From NCBI RefSeq assembly GCF_039631295.1, contig NZ_JBDIVE010000003.1, positions 248,001 through 312,000 of the forward strand: a DNA stretch of 64,000 bases, in the 5' to 3' direction. Below the pieces are notes generated by a model, which did no database searches, was not told the DNA's origin, and saw nothing but the letters and a program-made list of their open reading frames with translations. Positions 9,503 to 17,825 of this stretch are shown here, in pieces. The DNA is from Viridibacterium sediminicola. Lineage in GTDB: Bacteria; Pseudomonadota; Gammaproteobacteria; Burkholderiales; Rhodocyclaceae. A program made the translations under genes and the position numbers. Positions within the stretch are counted from its first letter, which is position 1. Each line of letters begins with the position of its first letter.

Positions 9503-9612
9503 GGATCAGGATTCCCTGTTGAGAGGACGGCCGCAGTCGGCGCGTCAGGAGCGATCCGTATTGTGTACCAGCAGGGCGATTCATGCCGAGCCTCGTGAGG
9601 CGGGCAGACAGG

Positions 9613-9635
9613 CGCCGGGCATGCGCAGCCCGGCG
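9613..9635 (-). terminator. Hairpin after eutR (weak terminator)
   Basis: CGCCGGGC (9613-9620) and GCCCGGCG (9628-9635) form an 8-bp stem just after the eutR stop on the minus strand. No T run follows, so it may be a factor-dependent terminator or only an RNA end stabiliser. Confidence 0.35.
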
Positions 9636-9644
9636 GGCGCAGCG

Positions 9645-10655
9645 TCAGTGGCCGGCGCTCTGGCGGGCGGCCGAGGGCAGCTCGCCGAAGAGCTGGCGGT
9701 AGTCCTTGGCGAACTGGCTGAGGTGGTTGAAGCCCCAGGCGTAGGCCACGCTGGAGACCGATTCGCCATCGTGGCCGTACTTGAGCTGGCGGCGCACGGC
9801 ATTGAGGCGGATGCTGCGCATATAGCTCAGTGGCGGCATGCCGGTGACTTCTTCGACGCAGTTCTGCAGCGCGCGGCGGCTCAGGTGCAGGCGCTCGCAG
9901 AGCTCGGGAATGCTCGGCGGCTGGCCGGGGTTCTGCAGCAGTTGTTCGCGGATGCGCGCCACCGTCTGTTGACGGCTGATTTGCCGGCGCGGTGTCGGCG
10001 TGCTGGCATGAGCGCCAAGCAGGACGCCGGAGAGCGCATCGAACACGCGCGTCTGCAGATCGCTGCTCAGCGCCTGGCTGGCGTGCTGCGCATTGTCGCG
10101 CGCATCGTCGAGCACATTGGAGAGGGCCGCACACAGGCGCGCCTTGTGCGACAGCGCAACGGCGATCACATCACGCTGGCGCAGCAGATGGTCCAGATCC
10201 TGGGCGTGCTCCTGGGCGAGGTATTCGGCAAAGCTCAGGCGATCCACCACCACGCCGTAGAGGTCGAAGTCCGGTGCGGTCAGCAGGTCGAACTCGGCGC
10301 CGCCATCGCGGATGCAGATGGCATTCTCGGGCAGGGGCTTGCTGCCCATGCTCATCATGCCGTCTTCGGCGGCCGGAATGCCGAACCAGATCGACTGATG
10401 CCAGGCTGCGCAGCTCTGGCGCAGCTGGCGATTGGCGCGCTCGACGAAAATCTGCGTCTTCGGCAACCATAGCTCGCTGACCATGCCCTCGAAGCTGCCC
10501 GCCGAGAGCTGGTCGTAACGCTGGTCCCAGCGCGACAGATTGAGCGCGTGCTCATCGGCGTCATTGGCGCGTGTGATGCGGTAGATGAATTTCTCGCCGG
10601 AGGCTTCGTCAAGTGCCGAGCCGGTGGCGGGAGAGAGCGTGGAAAATGGGTACAT
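9645..10655 (-). CDS. eutR: AraC-family regulator of the ethanolamine operon (EutR-like)
   Basis: 336-residue regulator. The region after residue ~30 (DEHALNLSRWDQRYDQLSAG, later LRQSCAAWHQSIWFGIPA) aligns with the sensor part of E. coli EutR, and the C-terminus has an AraC double helix-turn-helix: IPELCERLHLSRRALQNCVE, then VAYAWGFNHLSQFAKDYRQLF. EutR activates eut genes when ethanolamine and cobalamin are present. I chose ATG at 10655 (MYPFSTLSP); the longer open frame upstream runs through the divergent promoter region and has no family match. Divergent from eat-eutBC, its likely target. Confidence 0.88.
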   Translation of the reverse strand: MYPFSTLSPATGSALDEASGEKFIYRITRANDADEHALNLSRWDQRYDQLSAGSFEGMVSELWLPKTQIFVERANRQLRQSCAAWHQSIWFGIPAAEDGMMSMGSKPLPENAICIRDGGAEFDLLTAPDFDLYGVVVDRLSFAEYLAQEHAQDLDHLLRQRDVIAVALSHKARLCAALSNVLDDARDNAQHASQALSSDLQTRVFDALSGVLLGAHASTPTPRRQISRQQTVARIREQLLQNPGQPPSIPELCERLHLSRRALQNCVEEVTGMPPLSYMRSIRLNAVRRQLKYGHDGESVSSVAYAWGFNHLSQFAKDYRQLFGELPSAARQSAGH

Positions 10656-10855
10656 GCCGTGACCTGCGCAGTCGCTTTGTGACAACTGCGTGACATGAAA
10701 GCAAATGTCGTACCCTCTTCTGCGTGAGTCTTGAGGCTTTCGCCAAGGCGCTCCAGTAAAGGATTTGCGGCGGCTCACGGAATTTGCGCGTAGCGCTTTA
10801 GTGATAGAGCCTGAGGGGGCCGGCACAGCCATGGTGCGTGACGGGCAGTGCATTT

Positions 10856-10897
10856 GTGCCGATTTTTGATAGTCGGGTGCCAAATCTTGATAACGGC
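10856..10897 (+). promoter_or_regulatory. Tandem 21-bp direct repeat, candidate EutR operator/promoter of eat
   Basis: GTGCCGATTTTTGATA at 10856 and GTGCCAAATCTTGATA at 10877 are near-identical direct repeats spaced exactly 21 bp (two helical turns), the usual geometry of AraC-family activator sites. The second copy contains TTGATA (10887-10892), usable as a -35 element, but no good -10 follows at 17 bp, as expected for an activator-dependent promoter. The site lies 52-93 bp before the eat start. Binding by EutR is inferred. Confidence 0.6.
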
Positions 10898-10948
10898 TTT
10901 ACGGCACTCTGCGACACGATGCACTCACTGAACAAGTGGGAGTCAAAC

Positions 10949-12334
10949 ATGAGTAAATCAAGTCCGGCCACAGGTCTGTCGGCCAGTCTGGGTACCTTGC
11001 AGTTGTGGGGCATCGCCGTGGGTCTGGTGATTTCGGGGGAATATTTCGGTTGGAGCTTCGGCTGGGCCAGCGCGGGGACGCTGGGCTTCCTGATCACCAC
11101 CCTGGCGGTGGCCTTGATGTATGGCACTTTCATCTTCAGCTTTACCGAGCTGACCACCAGCATTCCGCATGCAGGCGGTCCATTCGCCTACAGCTATCAC
11201 GCTTTTGGCCCCACTGGCGGTTATCTCGCCGGCATGGCCACCCTGATCGAATTCGTGTTTGCCCCGCCGGCCATCGCGCTGGCTATCGGCGCTTATCTGA
11301 ACGTGCAGTTCCCGGGTCTCGATCCGAAGATCGCAGCGGCCGGCGCCTATGTGGTGTTCATGGCGCTGAACATTGTCGGCGTGACGGTGGCTGCGACCTT
11401 CGAACTCTTCGTGACCCTCCTCGCCATCTTCGAACTGCTGGTGTTCATGGGCGTGGTCGCACCGGGCTTCTCCTTCGAGAACTTCACCAAGGGCGGCTGG
11501 TCGGGCGCTGACAGCTTCTCGCTGGCATCGATTCCCGGCATCTTTGCAGCGATTCCTTTCGCCATCTGGTTCTTCCTGGCGATTGAGGGCGTGGCGATGG
11601 CGGCTGAAGAAGTGCGTGATCCGAAGCGCTCGATTCCGATTGCCTACACCGGCGGCATCATTACCCTGGTGGTGCTGGCCATCGGCGTGATGGTTTTCGC
11701 TGGCGGTGCGGGCGACTGGACCAAGCTGGCCAATATCAATGACCCGCTGCCGCAAGCGATGAAGATGATCGTCGGTGAGTCCAGCGGCTGGCTGCACATG
11801 CTGGTCTGGCTGGGTCTGTTCGGTCTGGTGGCTTCGTTCCACGGCATCATCCTCGGCTACTCGCGTCAGATCTATGCGCAAGCACGTTCGGGTTACCTGC
11901 CGGGCTGGTTCGGCGTGGTGCATCCGCGCTTCAAGACGCCGCATCGTGCCATCCTCGCCGGTGGTGTGGTCGGTATCGCGGCGATCTTCAGCGACGAGCT
12001 GCTGTCCTTCGGTGGTCAGACCCTGACCGCCAACATCGTCACCATGTCGGTGTTCGGCGCGCTGCTGATGTACATCCTGAGCATGGCTTCGCTGTTCAAG
12101 CTGCGTCGTAGCGAACCGAACCTGACGCGTACCTACAAGGCGCCGTTCTACCCGATCTTCCCGGCCATTGCGCTGACCGGTGCGGTGATCTGCCTGATCA
12201 CGGTGAGCTGGTTCAATCCGCTGCTGGCTGCCGTGTTCGTCGGCATCATGGCTGTCGGCTACGCCTACTTCCTGCTGACGCACAGCCAGCGCACGGCGCT
12301 GCCGATGGATGCCCTGGCATCCGAGGCGAACTGA
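10949..12334 (+). CDS. eat: Ethanolamine permease
   Basis: 461-residue amino acid/polyamine (APC) superfamily permease with about 12 hydrophobic segments. GDWTKLANINDPLPQAM and the conserved first helices (LWGIAVGLVISGEYFGWSFG) are typical of Eat-type ethanolamine permeases. The start is ATG 10949 (MSKSSPAT), with GGGAG at 10938-10942 six bases upstream; the longer frame from 10838 includes the operator repeats and is rejected. The gene leads eutB (24-bp gap) and eutC, so it brings in the substrate of ethanolamine ammonia-lyase. This eat-eutBC arrangement without microcompartment genes is known from pseudomonads and betaproteobacteria. Confidence 0.92.
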   Translation: MSKSSPATGLSASLGTLQLWGIAVGLVISGEYFGWSFGWASAGTLGFLITTLAVALMYGTFIFSFTELTTSIPHAGGPFAYSYHAFGPTGGYLAGMATLIEFVFAPPAIALAIGAYLNVQFPGLDPKIAAAGAYVVFMALNIVGVTVAATFELFVTLLAIFELLVFMGVVAPGFSFENFTKGGWSGADSFSLASIPGIFAAIPFAIWFFLAIEGVAMAAEEVRDPKRSIPIAYTGGIITLVVLAIGVMVFAGGAGDWTKLANINDPLPQAMKMIVGESSGWLHMLVWLGLFGLVASFHGIILGYSRQIYAQARSGYLPGWFGVVHPRFKTPHRAILAGGVVGIAAIFSDELLSFGGQTLTANIVTMSVFGALLMYILSMASLFKLRRSEPNLTRTYKAPFYPIFPAIALTGAVICLITVSWFNPLLAAVFVGIMAVGYAYFLLTHSQRTALPMDALASEAN

Positions 12335-12358
12335 GTCCTGGCGTAACGGAGCAGCACC

Positions 12359-13741
12359 ATGGCCTATTCTGCAAGCGTTGGCGTCCGGCGGCATGTGTTC
12401 GCAGACCTCAAGGTTCTGCTGGCGAAAGCCAGTCCGCTGCGCTCGGGCGACATGCTCGCCGGCGTGGCGGCCGCCTCGGAGGAGGAGCGCATGGCGGCAC
12501 GCATCGCGCTCGCCGACCTGCCGCTGGCGCGCTTCCTGCAGGAAGCCGTGGTGCCCTACGAAGAAGACGAAGTCACGCGCATCATCATCGATGATCACGA
12601 TGCGCAGGCCTTTGCACCGGTCGCCAGTCTCACCGTCGGTGAGCTGCGCGACTGGCTGCTGTCTGATCAGGCCGATGCCGCCGCGCTGAAGGCTGTGGCA
12701 CGCGGCCTGACGCCGGAGATGGTGGCGGCGGTGAGCAAGCTGATGCGTAATCAGGATCTGATCCTGGTCGCCGCCAAGTGCGAGGTGGTGACGCGCTTTC
12801 GCAATACCATCGGGCTGCGCGGCCGCCTGGCGGTGCGCCTGCAGCCGAATCACCCGACCGATGATGCACGCGGCATTGCCGCCTCGATGCTCGACGGTCT
12901 GCTCTACGGTGCGGGTGACGCGGTCATCGGCATCAACCCGGCGACCGACAGTCTGCCGGCGATCAGCGCGCTGCTGCGCCTGATCGACAACTTTCGCGAA
13001 CAATACGATGTGCCGACGCAAAGCTGTGTGCTGACGCATGTCACCAATACCATTCGCGCCATCGAGAAGGGCGCGCCGGTGGATCTGGTGTTCCAGTCGA
13101 TTGGCGGCACCGAGGGCGTGAACAAGAGTTTCGGCGTCACGGCGGCGATTCTCGAAGAGTCCATGCATGCCGCGCGCAGCTTGAAGCGCGGCACGGTGGG
13201 CGACAACGTGATGTATTTCGAAACCGGGCAGGGCAGTGCGCTGTCGGCCAATGCGCATCACGGTGCCGACCAGCAAACCATCGAGACGCGTGCCTATGGC
13301 TTGGCGCGACGCTTCGAGCCGCTGCTGGTCAATACCGTGGTCGGCTTTATCGGTCCGGAATATTTGTACGACGGCAAGCAGATCATCCGCGCCGGGCTTG
13401 AAGATCACTTCTGCGGCAAGCTGCTGGGCCTGCCGATGGGCTGTGATATCTGCTATACCAATCATGCCGAAGCCGATCAGGACGACATGGATACGCTGCT
13501 CACCTTGCTGGGGGTGGCGGGCATCAATTTCATCATCGGCGTGCCGGGGGCCGATGACATCATGCTGAACTACCAGAGCACCTCGTTCCACGATGCGCTG
13601 TACCTGCGCCGTGTGCTCAACCGCCGGCGTGCGCCGGAGTTCGAGGACTGGCTCGAACGCATGGGTGTCACCGATTATCGCGGCGAACTCTTGCCGCCGG
13701 GGCCGCAACAGGCCCTGCTGGCCCATGCCAACAGTATTTGA
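12359..13741 (+). CDS. eutB: Ethanolamine ammonia-lyase, large subunit
   Basis: 460-residue large subunit of the coenzyme-B12-dependent lyase that splits ethanolamine into acetaldehyde and ammonia. The TIM-barrel active-site regions are clear: FRNTIGLRGRLAVRLQPNHP, GLLYGAGDAVIGINPATDS, and the Glu-rich MYFETGQGSALSANAHHGAD. ICYTNHAEADQDDMD and GVPGADDIMLNYQSTSFHD match the substrate end. Length equals E. coli EutB (453). It pairs with EutC, whose gene starts 9 bp later. Function depends on cobalamin; no cobalamin genes are in the window. Confidence 0.97.
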   Translation: MAYSASVGVRRHVFADLKVLLAKASPLRSGDMLAGVAAASEEERMAARIALADLPLARFLQEAVVPYEEDEVTRIIIDDHDAQAFAPVASLTVGELRDWLLSDQADAAALKAVARGLTPEMVAAVSKLMRNQDLILVAAKCEVVTRFRNTIGLRGRLAVRLQPNHPTDDARGIAASMLDGLLYGAGDAVIGINPATDSLPAISALLRLIDNFREQYDVPTQSCVLTHVTNTIRAIEKGAPVDLVFQSIGGTEGVNKSFGVTAAILEESMHAARSLKRGTVGDNVMYFETGQGSALSANAHHGADQQTIETRAYGLARRFEPLLVNTVVGFIGPEYLYDGKQIIRAGLEDHFCGKLLGLPMGCDICYTNHAEADQDDMDTLLTLLGVAGINFIIGVPGADDIMLNYQSTSFHDALYLRRVLNRRRAPEFEDWLERMGVTDYRGELLPPGPQQALLAHANSI

Positions 13742-13750
13742 GCGCCGCGC

Positions 13751-14563
13751 ATGAGTAAATCGATCAAGAATCCTGCGGCGATCACCCACGACCCCTGGAC
13801 CGGCCTGCAAAGCCTTACCCGCGCACGTGTCGCGCTGGGCCGCAGCGGCGTCAGCATGCCGAGCCGTGAAGTGCTGCGCTTCGGCCTGGCGCATGCGCAG
13901 GCACGCGATGCCGTGCATCAGGCGCTGGATGTGGAGAGCCTGGCCGAGACGTTCACCGACCAGGGTTTCCGCTGCCTGCATGTCGCCAGTCGTGCGCCGG
14001 ATCGCGCCAGCTATCTGCGCCGTCCCGACTGGGGGCGCCGTCTGGCCGAGGCCTCGGCGCAGCAGCTTGGCCAGCAAGCGCCGCAATGCTGGCCGGCCGA
14101 GCCGCCGCTGGCCTTCGTGGTGGCCGATGGTTTGTCTTCGCTGGCGACGCAGAGCCATGCCTTGCAGCTGGTGATGAACCTGCTGCCGTATTTCCCCGAT
14201 TTGCGCGACAGCCCGATCCTCATCGCTACCCAGTCGCGCGTGGCGCTGGGCGACGAGGTGGGCGAGATCCTCAAGGCCGGCATGGTGGTGATGCTGATCG
14301 GTGAGCGGCCCGGCCTGTCCTCGCCGGACAGCCTGGGCATCTACCTCACCGCGCAGCCACGCGTCGGTTTCAACGATGCCCAGCGCAACTGTATTTCGAA
14401 TGTCAGGCCGGAAGGCCTGGACTACGCGGAGGCTGCGCGCAAGCTCGCCTTCCTGATTGCCGGCGCGCGCCAGCTCGGTCGCACCGGCGTTGACCTCAAG
14501 GACGACAGCGATGCCCTCGCTGCGCCCGCGAGGGACGCGCAAGCCTTGTCGGTCGAACCCTGA
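13751..14563 (+). CDS. eutC: Ethanolamine ammonia-lyase, small subunit
   Basis: 270-residue small subunit that, with EutB, binds adenosylcobalamin. It begins MSKSIKNPAAITHDPWTGL and has the conserved LTRARVALGRSGVSMP and FVVADGLSSLATQSHA regions. IGERPGLSSPDSLGIYLT and RNCISNVRPEGLDY are strong EutC signatures. Length is near the family norm (about 270-295). No eutA-type reactivase follows; the next gene is a porin-like protein 58 bp downstream, possibly still in the operon. Confidence 0.97.
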   Translation: MSKSIKNPAAITHDPWTGLQSLTRARVALGRSGVSMPSREVLRFGLAHAQARDAVHQALDVESLAETFTDQGFRCLHVASRAPDRASYLRRPDWGRRLAEASAQQLGQQAPQCWPAEPPLAFVVADGLSSLATQSHALQLVMNLLPYFPDLRDSPILIATQSRVALGDEVGEILKAGMVVMLIGERPGLSSPDSLGIYLTAQPRVGFNDAQRNCISNVRPEGLDYAEAARKLAFLIAGARQLGRTGVDLKDDSDALAAPARDAQALSVEP

Positions 14564-14621
14564 GATGACGTTCAGGTCTGCCCCGGCGAAATCCACACCC
14601 CTCTTTTCAAAGGAGAGTTTC

Positions 14622-15488
14622 ATGTCCGTTCAACACGCAAGTCTTATCCATCGCAGTGTGCTGGGTGCCGCCGTTGCGGCAGCGCTGCTCGCCATGCCTG
14701 CCGCCCAAGCTGCTGATGCGGCACCGGCTGCATCCGACTGGAGTTTCCCGGCAACGGTCGGTGTGGTCAGTGACTACATCTTCCGCGGTCAGTCGCAGAG
14801 CTGGGGCAAGCCCAGTCTGCAAGCCAGCGTCGAGGCCGATCATGCATCGGGCATCTATGTCGGTACCGCGTTTGAAACCGTGTCCTCGCAATGGCTGCCG
14901 GGCGCCAAGGGTGAGCTGGACTTCTTCGGTGGCTACCGTAACAAGATCGCCGATACCGTCGGCTACGATGTGGGCGCCGTGTACTACACCTACCCGGGCG
15001 GCAACTGGAAGGACTCGGTGTTCTCGCCGACCGCGCCGAACAGCCTGAACACGCTGGAAGTCTATGCGTCGGTCTCGTATTCCTTCCTGAGCCTGAAGGC
15101 CGGCCGCACGATGACCGAATACTTCGGCTGGAGCACCGACAACTCGCCGACCGGCACCGGTTTTGCGGGCAATCCCAGCGCGGGCGTGACCGGCAGCACC
15201 AAGGGTTCCTACTTCTACGAAGCCAATGCGAGCTATGACGTTGTTGAAGGTTGGACCCTGAGCGGCCAGCTCGGTCGTCAGGTGATCGCGCATTCCAAGG
15301 GGCTCAACATCAATTACTACAAGGTCGGCGTCAGCCATGCGCTGCCGGCGGGCTGGTCGGCAGGCGTGTTCTACTCGGGCACCAACGAGCCGACGGCGTA
15401 CAAAAACTTCATCAGCTTGGCCAACGGTGCGACGAGCTCCAATATCGCCAAGAAGAAGGCGTTCGTGACGGTCAGCAAGGCTTTCTGA
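14622..15488 (+). CDS. TorF-type putative outer-membrane porin (TIGR02001 family)
   Basis: 288-residue exported protein with a clear signal peptide (hydrophobic run AAVAAALLAMPAAQAA). Mature residues WSFPATVGVVSDYIFRGQSQ and the alternating aromatic, Gly-rich strands (GELDFFGGYRNKI, YDVGAVYYTYPGG) are typical of the TIGR02001/TorF putative porin family, predicted beta-barrels of the outer membrane. The final residue is Phe (VSKAF), common for barrel assembly. ATG 14622 is preceded by AAAGGAG. The position 58 bp after eutC suggests it may serve ethanolamine uptake, but this is unproven. Confidence 0.8.
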   Translation: MSVQHASLIHRSVLGAAVAAALLAMPAAQAADAAPAASDWSFPATVGVVSDYIFRGQSQSWGKPSLQASVEADHASGIYVGTAFETVSSQWLPGAKGELDFFGGYRNKIADTVGYDVGAVYYTYPGGNWKDSVFSPTAPNSLNTLEVYASVSYSFLSLKAGRTMTEYFGWSTDNSPTGTGFAGNPSAGVTGSTKGSYFYEANASYDVVEGWTLSGQLGRQVIAHSKGLNINYYKVGVSHALPAGWSAGVFYSGTNEPTAYKNFISLANGATSSNIAKKKAFVTVSKAF

Positions 15489-15522
15489 GCGCAGTCGTTC
15501 GAGCAGTAAAAAGGCACGCAAG

Positions 15523-15545
15523 GCCCCGTCGCGAGACGGGGCTTT
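15523..15545 (+). terminator. Rho-independent terminator after the porin gene
   Basis: GCCCCGTC (15523-15530), loop GCGA and GACGGGGC (15535-15542), followed by TTTG. A compact 8-bp GC-rich stem 35 bp after the stop; the T run is short. Confidence 0.75.
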
Positions 15546-15601
15546 GTCATTCTGGGCTTTGTGTTGAACGTAGCTTGGCGCTTGATCTGGCGGTGCAGCA
15601 C

Positions 15602-15626
15602 GCAAATGCGTATAGTTATCATTTGC
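15602..15626. promoter_or_regulatory. Candidate Fur box upstream of TonB receptor
   Basis: GCAAATG (15602-15608) and CATTTGC (15620-15626) form a perfect inverted repeat around an AT-rich core containing GTTATCATTT, close to the Fur-site half ATCATT. It lies 75 bp before the siderophore receptor start, as expected for iron repression. The match to the 19-bp consensus is only partial. Confidence 0.5.
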
Positions 15627-15700
15627 ATGCTGTTGCGCGAGGCCACGAACGCTGTGGTGCAGCAGTTGTCCTGAATCACCGCCGCCGAGAAGTCATCCTA

Positions 15701-17818
15701 ATGAATGCCGCAGCTTGTTTGTCCAAACGCCGTATCTGTCTTGCCCTCAGCTTTCTGAACCTCCCCCTTGCCGCCTGGGCGGCCAGCAACGAAGCGGCTG
15801 ATCCGCAGCTCGACGCCGTGGTCGTCAGCGCCAGGAAAAACGATGGCCTGCGTCCGCAGCGCGTCGAGGCCGGCACCTTCCGTGGCTCCGACATCATGGA
15901 TGTGCCCTCCACGGTGAATGTGGTCACACGCGAAGCGCTCGATCGCCAGGGCGCCAGCGGTCTGTACGATGCGGTGCGCAATACCGCCGGGGTGACGCGC
16001 CAGCAAAACGGCGGCGAGACCTGGGACCAGCTGGTGATTCGCGGCATCACCGTCGAGAACCGCACCAATTACCGCCTCAACGGCAGCTTGCCGCTGATGA
16101 ACTTCGGCCAGGCCATGCTTGAGGACAAGGAGCGCGTTGAAGTGCTCAAGGGCGCCTCGGCGCTGTACTACGGTTTTGCGGCGCCCTCGGGCATCGTCAA
16201 TTACGTCACCAAGCGACCGACCAAGACGGCGCTGAGCAGCGTGTCGATGAATCTCGATCAGTACGGCACGGCGATTGTCGCGGCGGACATCAGCCGTCGT
16301 CTGGGCGAGCAGGGCGATTACGGCCTGCGTCTGAATGCCGGCGGCGGCAATCTGGGCTCTTATCTGGATGGTGTGGACAATGGCAATCGGCGCTTTGCCG
16401 CGCTGGCCTTTGACGGTCGTATCTCCAGCCGCCTGCGGGTCAGCGCCGATGTCGAATACGACCATCGCAAGACCACCGAGCAAGTCGGCATAACCCTGCC
16501 GACCGCGGTGAGCAACGTGATCACCCTGCCGCACCCGGTTGATCCCAGCAAACTGGTTGGCCCCGATTCAGCGAAGTTCGAAACCGACGCCGTCAATGCG
16601 CTGATCAAGGCCGATTACGCACTCAATGATGACTGGACCGTGCGTTTCGAAGGCGGCCATGCGCAGACCTCGCGTGACCGCAATCTGGCCACCTTCCGCT
16701 TCACCAGCGCGGCGACGGTGGCCACCGGCGCCGGGCGTATCCAGGGCACCAGCCAGCACTCGCTGCTCAAGTCCGACCTGCTCAAGACCGAGCTTTACGG
16801 CAATGTCGAGGCCCTTGGCGTGCAGCACGATCTGAGCATCGGCGTCTCGCACACCACCAAGTCGCAGGACCCGATCTACCAGTCGAGCTACGCCTACGCC
16901 AGCCAGAATCTCTACAACCCGGTGCCGATTGGCGCGCTCACCTGGACCGCCGCCGCCGCCACCCCGAGCACCGCCGAGCTCAATACCACCGACACCGGCT
17001 TTTACACCATGGACCGCATCAATCTGGGCGAGCGCTGGCAGCTGATCGGTGGCCTGCGCCACTCGATGTACCGCAGCGACCAGAGCGACAACCACTACGA
17101 CGTGAGCAAGACCACGCCGATGCTGGCGGCGGTGTATCGGCCGCTGCAGGCGCTGTCGTTCTACGCCTCGTATGCACGCGGTCTGGAGGAAGGCGATACG
17201 GCGCCGACGGGCACCAATAACGTCGGCCAGCGCATGGCGCCGGGCGTCAGCAAGCAATACGAGCTGGGCAGCCGCTGGCAGAGCGCAGGCGGCACCCTGC
17301 TGTCGGTCGCGCTGTTCCAGATCGACCGGCCGGGCGCCTACACCAATACCGCCGGTGATTACGTCGGCGATGGCGAGCAACGCTACCGTGGTATCGAGCT
17401 GTCGACGCAAGGGCAGATCACGCCGGCACTGGGCTGGATGACCTCGGCGCAATGGCTGGACCCGCGTTTCGTGCGCACGGCGGCGGCCTATGAAGGCAAG
17501 CTGCCCGAAAATGCCGCCCGCCGCACCGCCAGCGCCTTCCTTACCTACGACATCGCCTGGGTGCCGGGCCTGAGCCTCAGTGGCGGCAGCTACTTCACCG
17601 GTCGTCGCCCGGTCAATGACCTGAACCAGGCCTGGCTGTCCTCGGTGACGATTTACACCGCAGGCGCACGCTATGTCACGCACATTTCCGGCAAGCAAGT
17701 GAGCTGGCAGCTCAATGTCGAGAACCTGACTGACAAGGAATACTGGGCCGGCGCCGGCACCCGTCTGGCTGCAGGCGCACCGCGCACCATCAAGCTCGGC
17801 ATGAAGATCGACCTCTGA
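15701..17818 (+). CDS. TonB-dependent siderophore receptor
   Basis: 705-residue outer-membrane receptor. The signal peptide ends near LPLAAWAAS; the TonB-box region follows (LDAVVVSARK). The plug domain covers roughly residues 50-170 (DVPSTVNVVTREALDRQGA, RVEVLKGASALYYGFAAPSG) and the 22-strand barrel fills the rest, ending in IKLGMKIDL. The plug sequence is of the ferrichrome/ferric-siderophore subclass. ATG 15701 was chosen over the longer frame from 15251, which overlaps the porin gene. The next gene, 7 bp downstream, is a likely ferri-siderophore reductase. A Fur-like palindrome lies upstream. The ligand is not predictable from the sequence. Confidence 0.93.
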   Translation: MNAAACLSKRRICLALSFLNLPLAAWAASNEAADPQLDAVVVSARKNDGLRPQRVEAGTFRGSDIMDVPSTVNVVTREALDRQGASGLYDAVRNTAGVTRQQNGGETWDQLVIRGITVENRTNYRLNGSLPLMNFGQAMLEDKERVEVLKGASALYYGFAAPSGIVNYVTKRPTKTALSSVSMNLDQYGTAIVAADISRRLGEQGDYGLRLNAGGGNLGSYLDGVDNGNRRFAALAFDGRISSRLRVSADVEYDHRKTTEQVGITLPTAVSNVITLPHPVDPSKLVGPDSAKFETDAVNALIKADYALNDDWTVRFEGGHAQTSRDRNLATFRFTSAATVATGAGRIQGTSQHSLLKSDLLKTELYGNVEALGVQHDLSIGVSHTTKSQDPIYQSSYAYASQNLYNPVPIGALTWTAAAATPSTAELNTTDTGFYTMDRINLGERWQLIGGLRHSMYRSDQSDNHYDVSKTTPMLAAVYRPLQALSFYASYARGLEEGDTAPTGTNNVGQRMAPGVSKQYELGSRWQSAGGTLLSVALFQIDRPGAYTNTAGDYVGDGEQRYRGIELSTQGQITPALGWMTSAQWLDPRFVRTAAAYEGKLPENAARRTASAFLTYDIAWVPGLSLSGGSYFTGRRPVNDLNQAWLSSVTIYTAGARYVTHISGKQVSWQLNVENLTDKEYWAGAGTRLAAGAPRTIKLGMKIDL

Positions 17819-17825
17819 GGCGCTG

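Noticed and set aside
10958..14623. Minus-strand open frame of 1221 codons
   Set aside because: It lies opposite eat-eutB-eutC, which are certain; the composition (His, Arg, Gln rich) is typical of antisense frames in GC-rich DNA.
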